DNA of 7,656 nt from Pseudomonadota bacterium. GTDB taxonomy: Bacteria; Pseudomonadota; Gammaproteobacteria; Pseudomonadales; UBA5518. Where the stretch lies: contig CAUJIL010000101.1 of assembly GCA_963204845.1 (NCBI GenBank), forward strand, positions 1 through 7,656, written 5' to 3'. The stretch's first letter is position 1. Each line of letters starts with the position of its first letter. Shown here one piece after another: positions 1 to 5,612 of this stretch. A model generated the notes under the pieces. That model was not told the DNA's origin. It did no database searches and saw only the letters and a list, made by a program, of their open reading frames with translations. Position numbers and translations under genes: made by a program.

Positions 1-1
1 T

Positions 2-81
2 TCCGGGCTGTGCCCGGACATCTTCGGCTCACCCTGTTCGGCAACCGTCCTAACATTCGCGCTCCTGCGTTCTGCCGTAGG
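2..81. repeat. Repeat unit 1, degenerate
   Basis: Palindrome A is intact at 2-18, but palindrome B (36-54) has lost its right arm and its CTAC head is mutated to CTAAC. The base before A is T rather than G, so the outer stem pair is missing. A degenerate edge unit is typical of an old tandem array, although earlier units may lie outside the window. Confidence 0.75.
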
Positions 82-161
82 TCCGGGCTGTGCCCGGACT
101 TCTTCGGCACACCCTGTTCGGCCACAGGCCGAACCTACGCGGACCTGCGTTCGGCCGTAGG
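82..161. repeat. Repeat unit 2
   Basis: Full 80-bp unit with A at 82-98 (the outer G81-C99 pair extends the stem to 8 bp), B at 116-134 and a third GTTCGGCC arm at 149-156. It differs from unit 3 at only a few bases (for example GGACTTC versus GGACATC). Confidence 0.85.
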
Positions 162-241
162 TCCGGGCTGTGCCCGGACATCTTCGGCACACCCTGTTCG
201 GCCACAGGCCGAACCTACGCGGACATGCGTTCGGCCGTAGC
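162..241. repeat. Repeat unit 3
   Basis: Full 80-bp unit, nearly identical to unit 2. A is at 162-178, B at 196-214, and a third GTTCGGCC arm precedes the GTAG at 237-240. The spacer between A and B is of the CTTCGGCACACCCT type, shared with units 1 and 2 apart from point changes. Confidence 0.85.
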
Positions 242-320
242 TCCGGGCTGTGCCCGGACATTGTTCGGCACCTCGTTCGGCCACAGGCCGAACCTACGCG
301 GACATGCGTTCGGCCGTAGG
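242..320. repeat. Repeat unit 4, 79-bp subtype
   Basis: A is at 242-258 and B at 275-293. The A-to-B spacer is of the TTGTTCGGCACCTC type, one base shorter than in units 2 and 3 and shared only with unit 5. This makes units 4 and 5 a separate subfamily. Confidence 0.85.
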
Positions 321-390
321 TCCGGGCTGTGCCCGGACATTGTTCGGCACCTCGTTCGGCCACAGGCCGAACCTACACCGGACATTGCCC
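321..390. repeat. Repeat unit 5, eroded at its right end
   Basis: A is at 321-337 and B at 354-372, with the same spacer subtype as unit 4. After the CTAC at 373-376 the sequence drifts (ACACCGGACATTGCCCG versus the usual GCGGACATGCG) and the third arm is lost. Recognisable repeat ends within about 3 bp of the araC-family stop codon. Confidence 0.75.
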
Positions 391-392
391 GT

Positions 393-1268
393 TCACGACC
401 GGCGATGGCGGTCGCGGAACTGTTTCGGGGTCATGCCGACGGCCTTGCCGAAAGCGGCGCAGAAGGTGCTGGGGCCCGAATAGCCGAGGCGGCTCGCGAT
501 CTCCTTCTGCGCCAGGCTGGTGTCGGCGAGCAGGCTTCGGGCCTTGGTCATGCGCACCTCACCGATATAGTCGCCGAGCGTGCGGCCGGTGGTGGACTTG
601 AACGCGCGCATCAGGTGGCGGCTGCCGATCTCGCACACGCGCGCCAGTTCGTCGATGGTCGGCGCGTGGTCGATCATGCCCTCGACGTAGTCGCGGATGC
701 GGCGCATCTGCCACGGCGCCAGCGCGCTGGGCGACGCCCGCAGCGGCCGCTGCTCTTGCTCGCCGATCACGCGTGCCATCTCGACCAGCACCACGCGCGC
801 CACGCTCTCGATCAGTTCCTCGCGGAACCGTCCCGACTCCGATACTTCCTTCACGATGCGGAACAGGTCGCGCTTCACGGCCGGTGACTGCACGTCGAGC
901 GCCGCGAGCAGCTGCGCCGGGCTCCAGTGCGCGGTGGGACCGATGGTGCCGGCGACGATCCCGGGCCGGTAGCAGACGCGCAGGCTGCGAAACGACACCA
1001 CCTCCGGTGCGGAGACCAGCAACCGGCAGCCGGCGGGGCAGAAGTTCACGTCCCCGACCTGGTTCCACTGGCCGGGCTGGCCGTCGGCGTCCAGATAGGC
1101 GCCGCGCGAGCGCGTCACCAGCGGCGTCAGCGACAGGCTGAGCGCGTCACGGTCGTCGCCCTCGAACACGCCCGTGAACGGTTCCGGCTGGGAAAAGGTG
1201 ACCAGCTCGACGTCGATGCCGCGCACCGACAACGTGGTTTCTACCGTTCGGGTGACCGGAGCATGCAT
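393..1268 (-). CDS. AraC-family transcriptional regulator
   Basis: A 291-residue DNA-binding regulator of usual family size. The N-terminal half (about 1-170) is a putative sensing/dimerisation region; the stretch GDVNFCPAGCRLLVSAP at about 72-88 looks like the beta-barrel of AraC-type ligand domains. A linker at about 171-185 leads to the C-terminal AraC HTH pair: first helix-turn-helix at about 204-226 (TIDELARVCEIGSRHLMRAF), second at about 252-276. The family signature follows as GYSGPSTFCAAFGKAVGMTPKQFR at 262-285. The start is the ATG at 1266-1268, with a weak GAAGAA (1274-1279) 5 nt upstream. The gene is divergent from the SDR operon across a 201-bp gap, which suggests it controls that operon, probably with a pathway compound as effector. 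That role is inferred from position. Its 3' end abuts the REP array. Confidence 0.9.
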   Translation of the reverse strand: MHAPVTRTVETTLSVRGIDVELVTFSQPEPFTGVFEGDDRDALSLSLTPLVTRSRGAYLDADGQPGQWNQVGDVNFCPAGCRLLVSAPEVVSFRSLRVCYRPGIVAGTIGPTAHWSPAQLLAALDVQSPAVKRDLFRIVKEVSESGRFREELIESVARVVLVEMARVIGEQEQRPLRASPSALAPWQMRRIRDYVEGMIDHAPTIDELARVCEIGSRHLMRAFKSTTGRTLGDYIGEVRMTKARSLLADTSLAQKEIASRLGYSGPSTFCAAFGKAVGMTPKQFRDRHRRS

Positions 1269-1469
1269 CGGCGTTCTTCGGCGCGGTCCGCGTGCCGCGC
1301 AGTCTGATGGAGTTCTATTCCGACGGTGCCCGGAACGCGGGCGCGACGATTATGGCGGTTTTGGCAAACGAAAGGCAGGATTCGCAATAACGTCGATCCC
1401 GCTCCCGCGGACGATGGCGGCTATGATCCCGGCATCGGAACCACAGGCCACGGCGCCGGGGAGCAGGCA
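1269..1469. promoter_or_regulatory. Divergent intergenic region between the regulator and the SDR operon
   Basis: These 201 bp must carry promoters for both directions, and the stretch 1349-1392 is AT-richer than its surroundings. On the minus strand CATAAT (1349-1354) matches the sigma-70 -10 consensus at five of six bases, but I see no good -35 for it. On the plus strand TTGGCA (1361-1366) resembles a -35, with only a poor -10 about 18 nt downstream. Possible operator pieces are the imperfect direct repeat GACGAT(TAT)GGCGG at 1345-1358 and 1410-1420, and the inverted repeat GCCCG-GAACG-CGGGC at 1328-1342. All of these sites are weak individually; the regulatory role rests on the divergent layout. 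Confidence 0.45.
1458..1463 (+). promoter_or_regulatory. Ribosome binding site of the SDR gene
   Basis: GGGGAG lies 6 nt before the ATG at 1470. This fixes the start there rather than at the in-frame ATG 48 codons upstream (1326), which has no comparable site and would put a non-homologous tail before the Rossmann fold. Confidence 0.7.
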
Positions 1470-2315
1470 ATGATCGATTCCGGACTCGCGGGGTGCACGG
1501 CACTGGTGACCGGCGGTGGCACCGGCATTGGGCACGCGACGGCGTTGCGGCTGCTCGAGCAGGGCGCGATCGTGACCATCGCCGGGCGGCGAACAGACGT
1601 GCTCGAGGAGTCCGCCGAGCGCCTGCGCGCAAAAGTGGCGGGCGCCGAGGTGCGCGTGCAGCAGTGCGATGTGACGGTGGAAGCCGACGTGGAGCGGGCG
1701 GTGCAGGTGGCGGCCGGCGCCGGCGGCCGGCTCGACATCGCGGTCGCGAACGCCGGCACCGGGGTGCCCGGCCCGATCCTGTCGCTCACCGCCGATCACT
1801 GGCGTTACGCCTGCGACCTCAACATCATGGGCACGGCGTTCACCATCAAGCACGCCGCGCTCGCGATGCAGCGGCACGGCGGCAGCATCGTCGCGATCTC
1901 CTCCGGCGCCGGCTTCCAGATGCCGAAGTTCATGGCGACCTACGGCACCACCAAGGCCGGGCTCGAGATGCTGGTGCGCTGCGCCGCGATCGAGCTCGCG
2001 CCGTTCGCGATCCGCGTCAACACGATCCGTCCCGGCTTCATCCCGACCGAAGGGGCGCTGCTCGGCTGGACCGACGACGAGCAGAAGGTCGTGGTCGGGC
2101 ACACGCCGCTCGATCGCACGGGTTTCCCCGAGGACATCGGTGACGCGGTGCTGTATTTCTGCTCGAAGCAAGCCGCCTGGGTGACCGGTCAGACCCTGTC
2201 CGTCGACGGCGGCCTGGACCTGCCGCGCGGCGAGGACTTCGAGGCGCTGTGCCGGCGCATGTACGGCGACGAACTGATGGATCGCGTCACCGGCGCGGGC
2301 ACCCGGACCGGCTGA
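1470..2315 (+). CDS. SDR family NAD(P)-dependent oxidoreductase
   Basis: A 281-residue classical short-chain dehydrogenase/reductase, cytoplasmic, expected to interconvert an alcohol and a ketone. The Rossmann fold begins near residue 7 with the cofactor motif TGGGTGIG at 14-21. IAGRR at 37-41 places arginines after beta-2, favouring NADP(H). CDVT at 66-69 fits the adenine-contacting Asp. NAG is at 94-96. The catalytic tetrad is complete: N118, S144/S145, Y158 and K162 (YGTTK). IRPGFIPTE (187-194) and WVTGQTLSVDGG (237-248) are the usual C-terminal family motifs. A tail of about 30 residues extends past the usual end. First gene of the four-gene operon; its stop is 15 nt before the sulfotransferase start. 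The substrate is not readable; context suggests a hydrophobic alcohol or ketone, possibly a steroid or other lipid. Confidence 0.93.
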   Translation: MIDSGLAGCTALVTGGGTGIGHATALRLLEQGAIVTIAGRRTDVLEESAERLRAKVAGAEVRVQQCDVTVEADVERAVQVAAGAGGRLDIAVANAGTGVPGPILSLTADHWRYACDLNIMGTAFTIKHAALAMQRHGGSIVAISSGAGFQMPKFMATYGTTKAGLEMLVRCAAIELAPFAIRVNTIRPGFIPTEGALLGWTDDEQKVVVGHTPLDRTGFPEDIGDAVLYFCSKQAAWVTGQTLSVDGGLDLPRGEDFEALCRRMYGDELMDRVTGAGTRTG

Positions 2316-2316
2316 G

Positions 2317-2325
2317 AGGAGGAGG
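2317..2325 (+). promoter_or_regulatory. Strong ribosome binding site supporting a GTG start
   Basis: AGGAGGAGG begins 2 nt after the SDR stop and ends 5 nt before the GTG at 2331. The unusually strong Shine-Dalgarno supports the non-ATG start of the sulfotransferase gene and suggests efficient re-initiation after the SDR gene. Confidence 0.75.
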
Positions 2326-2330
2326 CGATC

Positions 2331-3512
2331 GTGAGCGCTGGACCACGACTCGATCCGGACCGCTTGATCGCTGCCGCCGAGCAGCGCACGGGGTTGTCCG
2401 ACTGGGGCGACCCCGAGTTCCGCGTGGGGCTGGAGCACCTCGTCGACGCGCTGGAGCGCGAGGCGCGGCTGTCGGAACTGGGGCGTTACGCTACCGGGGA
2501 AACGCTGATCGGGCGGCTCGCGAACCGACTCGGCATCATCGACTACCGCCGCCAGCGCCCCGCCGTCGCAACGCAGAACATCCAGCGCCCGCTGTTCGTG
2601 CTCGGGCTGCCGCGCACCGGGACCACGATCCTGCACGAGGTGCTCGCGCAGGACCCCGACCACATCTCGCCGCTGCACTGGCAGCTCATGAAGCCGGTGC
2701 CGCCGCCGCACGCGGACACCGTCGACACCGACCCGCGGATCGCCGAGGTCGAGGCGCAGCTCGCCGCCTTCGACCAGCTCGCGCCGGGCTTCAAGACGAT
2801 CCACGAGATGGGCGCCCGCCTGCCCACCGAGTGCCTGTCGATACTCGCGATGCATTTCATCAGCGACGAGTGGGGCGCGACCTATTACGTGCCGGGGTAC
2901 CGGCGCTGGTGCCTGGATCACGACATGCACCGGGCGTATCGCTGGCACCACCAGGTGCTGCAGCACCTGCAGGTGGACTGCGCGCGGCCACGCTGGGTGC
3001 TGAAGTCGCCGCTGCACCTGCCGTACCTGCAGGAGATCTTCGACGAGTACCCGGATGCCGCGATCGTGTGGACCCATCGCGAACCGATGGCGGTGATGGC
3101 CTCCGGATCGAGCCTGGCGCAGACGTTGCGCGGGGCTTTCAACGAGGGCATCGATCCGCTGCTCACCGCGCAGGGCGAGGTCGACCATCTGTCGCAGGCG
3201 CTGCTGCGTGGCCTGGCGTGGCGCGACGCGAGACCCGAACGCGACCGCCTGTTCGTCGACCTCGGATTCGGCGAGATCATGCGCGACATGCTCGGCTCGG
3301 TCGAGACGATCTACGCACATTTCGGCTTTGAACTGACCGCAGCCACGCGCCGGCGGATGGAGGACTACATCCGCAACCGCCCGCGCGACAAGCACGGCGT
3401 GCACAGCTACAGCACCGCGCAGTTCGGACTCGGCGAGCAGAAACACGGCGTGGTGTTCGCGCCGTACCGCGAACGCTTCGCGCGCTTCCTGGCCGGCTCG
3501 GGAACGGACTAG
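2331..3512 (+). CDS. Sulfotransferase family protein (Sulfotransfer_3 type)
   Basis: A 393-residue protein with GTG start, of the bacterial sulfotransferase-like family whose members are expected to bind PAPS and transfer sulfate to a hydroxyl or similar acceptor. The 5'-phosphosulfate loop is PLFVLGLPRTGTTILHEVL (87-105; core PRTGTT at 94-99). KSPLHL (225-230) and VWTHREPMAVMASGSS (246-261, with R250 and S258/S260/S261) form the 3'-phosphate side. The motif HWQLMKPVPPP at 116-126 corresponds to the family's W-E-x-x-x-P-x-PPP stretch, but Gln118 stands where I recall Glu. The C-terminal part (320-390) is helical with RDKHGVHSYS. No signal peptide or membrane segment is seen, so it is probably cytoplasmic. 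Second gene of the operon. Many members of this family have no proven sulfotransferase activity, so the reaction is an inference. Confidence 0.88.
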   Translation: MSAGPRLDPDRLIAAAEQRTGLSDWGDPEFRVGLEHLVDALEREARLSELGRYATGETLIGRLANRLGIIDYRRQRPAVATQNIQRPLFVLGLPRTGTTILHEVLAQDPDHISPLHWQLMKPVPPPHADTVDTDPRIAEVEAQLAAFDQLAPGFKTIHEMGARLPTECLSILAMHFISDEWGATYYVPGYRRWCLDHDMHRAYRWHHQVLQHLQVDCARPRWVLKSPLHLPYLQEIFDEYPDAAIVWTHREPMAVMASGSSLAQTLRGAFNEGIDPLLTAQGEVDHLSQALLRGLAWRDARPERDRLFVDLGFGEIMRDMLGSVETIYAHFGFELTAATRRRMEDYIRNRPRDKHGVHSYSTAQFGLGEQKHGVVFAPYRERFARFLAGSGTD

Positions 3513-3543
3513 CGCGATCGACAGCAACTCGGGAGACCCGATC

Positions 3544-4677
3544 ATGACGACGGCTACGGCGGCGAGCGGCCAGGCGCTCGCGGAACTGCTGGATTTCGTG
3601 CGCGAACTGGACACGCGCTTCCTCGGCGCGGAATTCGGCACCACGCGCCCCGAGGACGTCACCGACGGCCGCCTGTTCGTGCTGCACGCGCTGCAGGCGG
3701 CGCTCGGCAGCCAGCTCGACGCGGACCCCGAGCGGCCGGTGTTCCGCCGCATCACCGCCCCGAACATGAAGGTGCTCGGCGACAACCCCGACGCGCTGTA
3801 TTTCGGTGCCTACGTGCGTCCCGACCGCAGCTACCGCATTCGCGGCAACGTCGCCGGCGCCACCTTCACCTCGTTCAGCCAGGAGGTGGGCACCGCCGAC
3901 GGCGGCTACTCGCGGCAGACGGTCAACGTGGTCAAGGACTCCGAGCTGCGCGTCGACGCCGGTGGCAACTTCGAATTCGTGCTGGGCGCGGAGCGCCGCC
4001 CCGGCCACTGGTTCCCGCTGCATCCGCAGGCCGGACTGATCAACACCCGCCATTTCTTCGAACGGGAGCAGCCCGCGGCATCGGATCCCGCGCTGCACAT
4101 CCCACTGACGATCGAATGCCTGGATGCCGACCCGGCACCGCCGCCGCGGCTGGACGACGTCACGCTGGCGGCACGCATGCGCCGCGTCGTGAACTACGTG
4201 CGCGGCATGACCCTGGACGTGCCGCCGTTTCCGCGCGGACCACAGCCGGAATGGGTATCGACGGTGCCGAACCGCTTCAACCCGCCGGCCGATCCGGCGG
4301 CCAGCACCGGCTGGGCGAACATGGACGCGGTCTACGCACTGGCGCCGTACGAGCTGCAGCCCGACGAAGCACTGTTGATCGAAGGGCGTTTCCCGCGCTG
4401 CCGCTTCGCGAACGTGGTGCTGTTCACGCGCTTCCTGCAGACCTACGACCACGTCAACCGGCAGGTATCGCTGAATCGCCGCCAGACGCGGCTCGCCGCC
4501 GACGGCAGCTTCCGCATGGTGCTCGCGCACCGCGACCCCGGCGTGCCGAACTGGCTGGACACGGAAGGTCGCTCGCAGGGGCGGCTGTTCTGGCGCTTCC
4601 TGCTGCCGGAAGAGCCGCTGCAGCCGCTGCGCACGCGCGTGCTGCCGGTGGCGGACGTGGCCCGACTGGATGACTGA
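3544..4677 (+). CDS. DUF1214 domain-containing protein
   Basis: A 377-residue protein; GGGAG (3531-3535) lies 8 nt before its ATG. The N-terminal 60 residues are helical. Residues 85-150 form a beta-rich segment (YVRPDRSYRIRGNVAGATFTS, then KDSELRVDAGGNFEFVLG). The C-terminal DUF1214-like domain spans about 265-357: ALLIEGRFPRCRFANVVLF, a Tyr/Asp stretch YDHVNRQVSLN, DGSFRMVLAHRDPG, and the hallmark NWLDTEGRSQGRLFWRFLLPE at 336-356. No signal peptide or transmembrane helix is apparent, unlike many DUF1254/DUF1214 relatives, which are often exported. Biochemical function is unknown for the family. Its place as third gene between a sulfotransferase and a VOC protein suggests it handles the same substrate. 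The family call rests on the C-terminal pattern and is fairly secure. Confidence 0.82.
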   Translation: MTTATAASGQALAELLDFVRELDTRFLGAEFGTTRPEDVTDGRLFVLHALQAALGSQLDADPERPVFRRITAPNMKVLGDNPDALYFGAYVRPDRSYRIRGNVAGATFTSFSQEVGTADGGYSRQTVNVVKDSELRVDAGGNFEFVLGAERRPGHWFPLHPQAGLINTRHFFEREQPAASDPALHIPLTIECLDADPAPPPRLDDVTLAARMRRVVNYVRGMTLDVPPFPRGPQPEWVSTVPNRFNPPADPAASTGWANMDAVYALAPYELQPDEALLIEGRFPRCRFANVVLFTRFLQTYDHVNRQVSLNRRQTRLAADGSFRMVLAHRDPGVPNWLDTEGRSQGRLFWRFLLPEEPLQPLRTRVLPVADVARLDD

Positions 4678-4683
4678 CGAACC

Positions 4684-4689
4684 GGAGGA
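4684..4689 (+). promoter_or_regulatory. Ribosome binding site of the VOC gene
   Basis: GGAGGA lies 7 nt before the ATG at 4697. It decides against the in-frame ATG at 4670, which overlaps the DUF1214 stop by 8 nt and would add nine residues (MTDEPEEPT) ahead of the first beta strand. Confidence 0.75.
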
Positions 4690-4696
4690 ACCGACG

Positions 4697-5152
4697 ATGA
4701 GCCTGAATTTCAATCGTGTGCTGCAGGTGGGGATGGTGGTCCGCGACCTCGACCAGGCGATGGATTTCTACACCAACGTGATCGGCTGGGGCCCGTTCAC
4801 GACCTTCGAGGGCGACCACAGCACCATGTACGACCGCAAGGGCGGCACGCCTTACAGCGGCAGGATCCGCGTCGCCATGACCGCCTGGGACAACAACCCC
4901 TGTCTCGAGCTGATCCAGCCGCTGTCGGGCGACAACGTGTTCACGCGCCACCTGGCACAACACGGCGAAGGCGTCCACCACCTGTTCGCGGGACTGGTGG
5001 ACGATCTCGACGAGACGCTGGTCGAACTCGAACAGCAGGGCATCCGCACCATCATGTACGGCTCGCTGCCCGAGTTCCAGTCGCGCACGGCCTACGTGGT
5101 CGGCGAGAAGACCCGCAACATCATCCTCGAGATCAGCGACCGCCGTTGCTGA
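4697..5152 (+). CDS. VOC (glyoxalase-fold) family protein, methylmalonyl-CoA epimerase-like
   Basis: A 151-residue, two-module VOC-fold protein. Module 1 opens VLQVGMVVRDLDQAMDFYTNVIGWGPF (8-34), the classic first strand and helix of this superfamily. CLELIQPLSGDN (69-80) matches the epimerase-type E-L-x-x-P strand. Module 2 has GEGVHHLFAGLVDDLDETL (90-108), and NIILEIS (141-147) gives the last ligand strand. Probable metal ligands are E71, H94 or H95, and E145. At the first ligand site Gln10 replaces the usual His. Family members isomerise, cleave or open substrates by metal-assisted enolate chemistry; which reaction applies here cannot be told. Last gene of the operon, starting 19 nt after DUF1214. 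Its final 20 bp are shared, tail to tail, with chpC. Confidence 0.88.
   Translation: MSLNFNRVLQVGMVVRDLDQAMDFYTNVIGWGPFTTFEGDHSTMYDRKGGTPYSGRIRVAMTAWDNNPCLELIQPLSGDNVFTRHLAQHGEGVHHLFAGLVDDLDETLVELEQQGIRTIMYGSLPEFQSRTAYVVGEKTRNIILEISDRRC
5133..5152. terminator. Inverted repeat spanning both overlapping stop codons; possible bidirectional 3'-end hairpin
   Basis: TCAGCGAC (5133-5140), loop CGCC (5141-5144) and GTTGCTGA (5145-5152) form an 8-bp stem with one G-U wobble (5138-5147) in the plus-strand RNA. In the minus-strand RNA that pair becomes a C-A mismatch. The arms begin with the chpC stop (TCA = TGA on minus) and end with the VOC stop (TGA). There is no T-tract on either side, so it is not a canonical intrinsic terminator. 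It could still block read-through weakly or protect the 3' end. Confidence 0.4.
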
Positions 5153-5612
5153 GTTCCGCCAGCGCGGCCTCGACGGCGCCGAGCTCGGGTATGGCGGCGT
5201 CCTGCCCGTGCACACGCACCTTCATGTGCTCGACCGGACCGGCGCGGCGCGCCGGGTCCGGCTGCAGGTCGGCGGCCGTCATCAGCAGCAGATGCGGCAC
5301 GCCCTGCGCAAGCACCGCGTAGTGTCGGCACGCGGCGTGCTCACCGAGCGCGTTGAGGATCACGATGCGCCCGCCGTGGCCGGTGTCGCTGAGCGCACCG
5401 CCGTTCAGGGCTTCGAAGCACAGCACCGGAATCGATGCCTCGTGCCAGTGCAGCATGCCGAGCAGCCACGCGGGCGCCTGCGCCGGGCGTTCGAGTTCGC
5501 GGCGGCGGATGATCTCGGCGACCACCGAACTCGGCAGCACCAGCAACTCGCCGGCGAGCGGAACCAGCAACGCGCTGAGATCGCGCGGACCCTGCGCGGT
5601 ATCGTCGGTCAT
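5133..5612 (-). CDS. chpC: CheW-like chemosensory adaptor, ChpC type
   Basis: A 159-residue single-domain CheW-fold protein, expected in the cytoplasm to couple a receptor to the ChpA kinase. Visible pattern: LSALLVPLAGELLVLPSSVVAEIIRR (12-37) is the first beta barrel with the adaptor's V-x-E-I strand. WLLGMLHWHEASIPVLCFEALNGG (49-72) corresponds to CheW's G-x-x-x-W-R-G-x-x-I-P-V-x-x-L region. GRIVILNALG and HYAVLAQGVPHLLLM (98-111) form the second barrel. The size fits ChpC (roughly 160-170 residues). Its ATG overlaps the kinase stop codon (ATGA at 5609-5612), and GGGAGG (complement of 5620-5625) sits 7 nt upstream inside chpA, so the two are translationally coupled. The symbol is assigned on position after chpA; another CheW paralogue is possible. 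Its 3' end overlaps the VOC gene by 20 bp. Confidence 0.8.
   Translation of the reverse strand: MTDDTAQGPRDLSALLVPLAGELLVLPSSVVAEIIRRRELERPAQAPAWLLGMLHWHEASIPVLCFEALNGGALSDTGHGGRIVILNALGEHAACRHYAVLAQGVPHLLLMTAADLQPDPARRAGPVEHMKVRVHGQDAAIPELGAVEAALAELSNGGR

Larger units (their letters stand above)
1..390. repeat. Tandem BIME-like array of GTAG-headed REP palindromes, about 80-bp period
   Basis: Five units start at 2, 82, 162, 242 and 321 (periods 80, 80, 80, 79). Each intact unit has palindrome A, TCCGGGC-TGT-GCCCGGA (2-18, 82-98, 162-178, 242-258, 321-337). It also has palindrome B, GTTCGGCC-ACA-GGCCGAAC (116-134, 196-214, 275-293, 354-372). A is preceded by GTAG on the plus strand (77-80, 157-160, 237-240, 316-319). 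B is preceded by GTAG on the minus strand (CTAC at 135-138, 215-218, 294-297, 373-376). Read in their own orientation both are GTAG plus a C/T-rich stem with a TGT loop, so they are sister elements in inverted pairs. GTAG-headed REPs moved by RAYT (TnpA-REP) transposases are a known bacterial class; assigning this array to it is inference. No transposase is present here. The left end is open at the window edge. Confidence 0.85.

Noticed and set aside
1..390. CRISPR array
   Set aside because: The whole 80-bp period is conserved; there are no unique spacers of constant length and no cas genes nearby.
10..887. Open frames of 76, 77 and 265 codons with repeated PGHCSA/GHRPNLRG-like peptides
   Set aside because: They read through the 80-bp array. 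Because 80 is not a multiple of 3, the peptide changes frame every unit, and the rest of the 265-codon frame is antisense to the AraC gene.
1440..1450. CCACAGGCC in the SDR leader resembling the REP B loop
   Set aside because: Only nine bases match, the flanking stem arm and the GTAG head are absent, and it is likely coincidence in GC-rich DNA.
1326..1469. Upstream start of the SDR gene
   Set aside because: The ATG at 1470 has a good Shine-Dalgarno and the Rossmann fold begins directly after it; the 48-residue extension looks like translated promoter DNA.
1350..3785. 811-codon minus-strand frame
   Set aside because: Antisense to the SDR and sulfotransferase genes. Its composition is Arg/His/Gln/Ala-rich without domains, as expected from GC-rich shadow frames.
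3277..4713. 478-codon minus-strand frame
   Set aside because: Antisense to the DUF1214 gene, which has clear family motifs and a ribosome site. The shadow has none.
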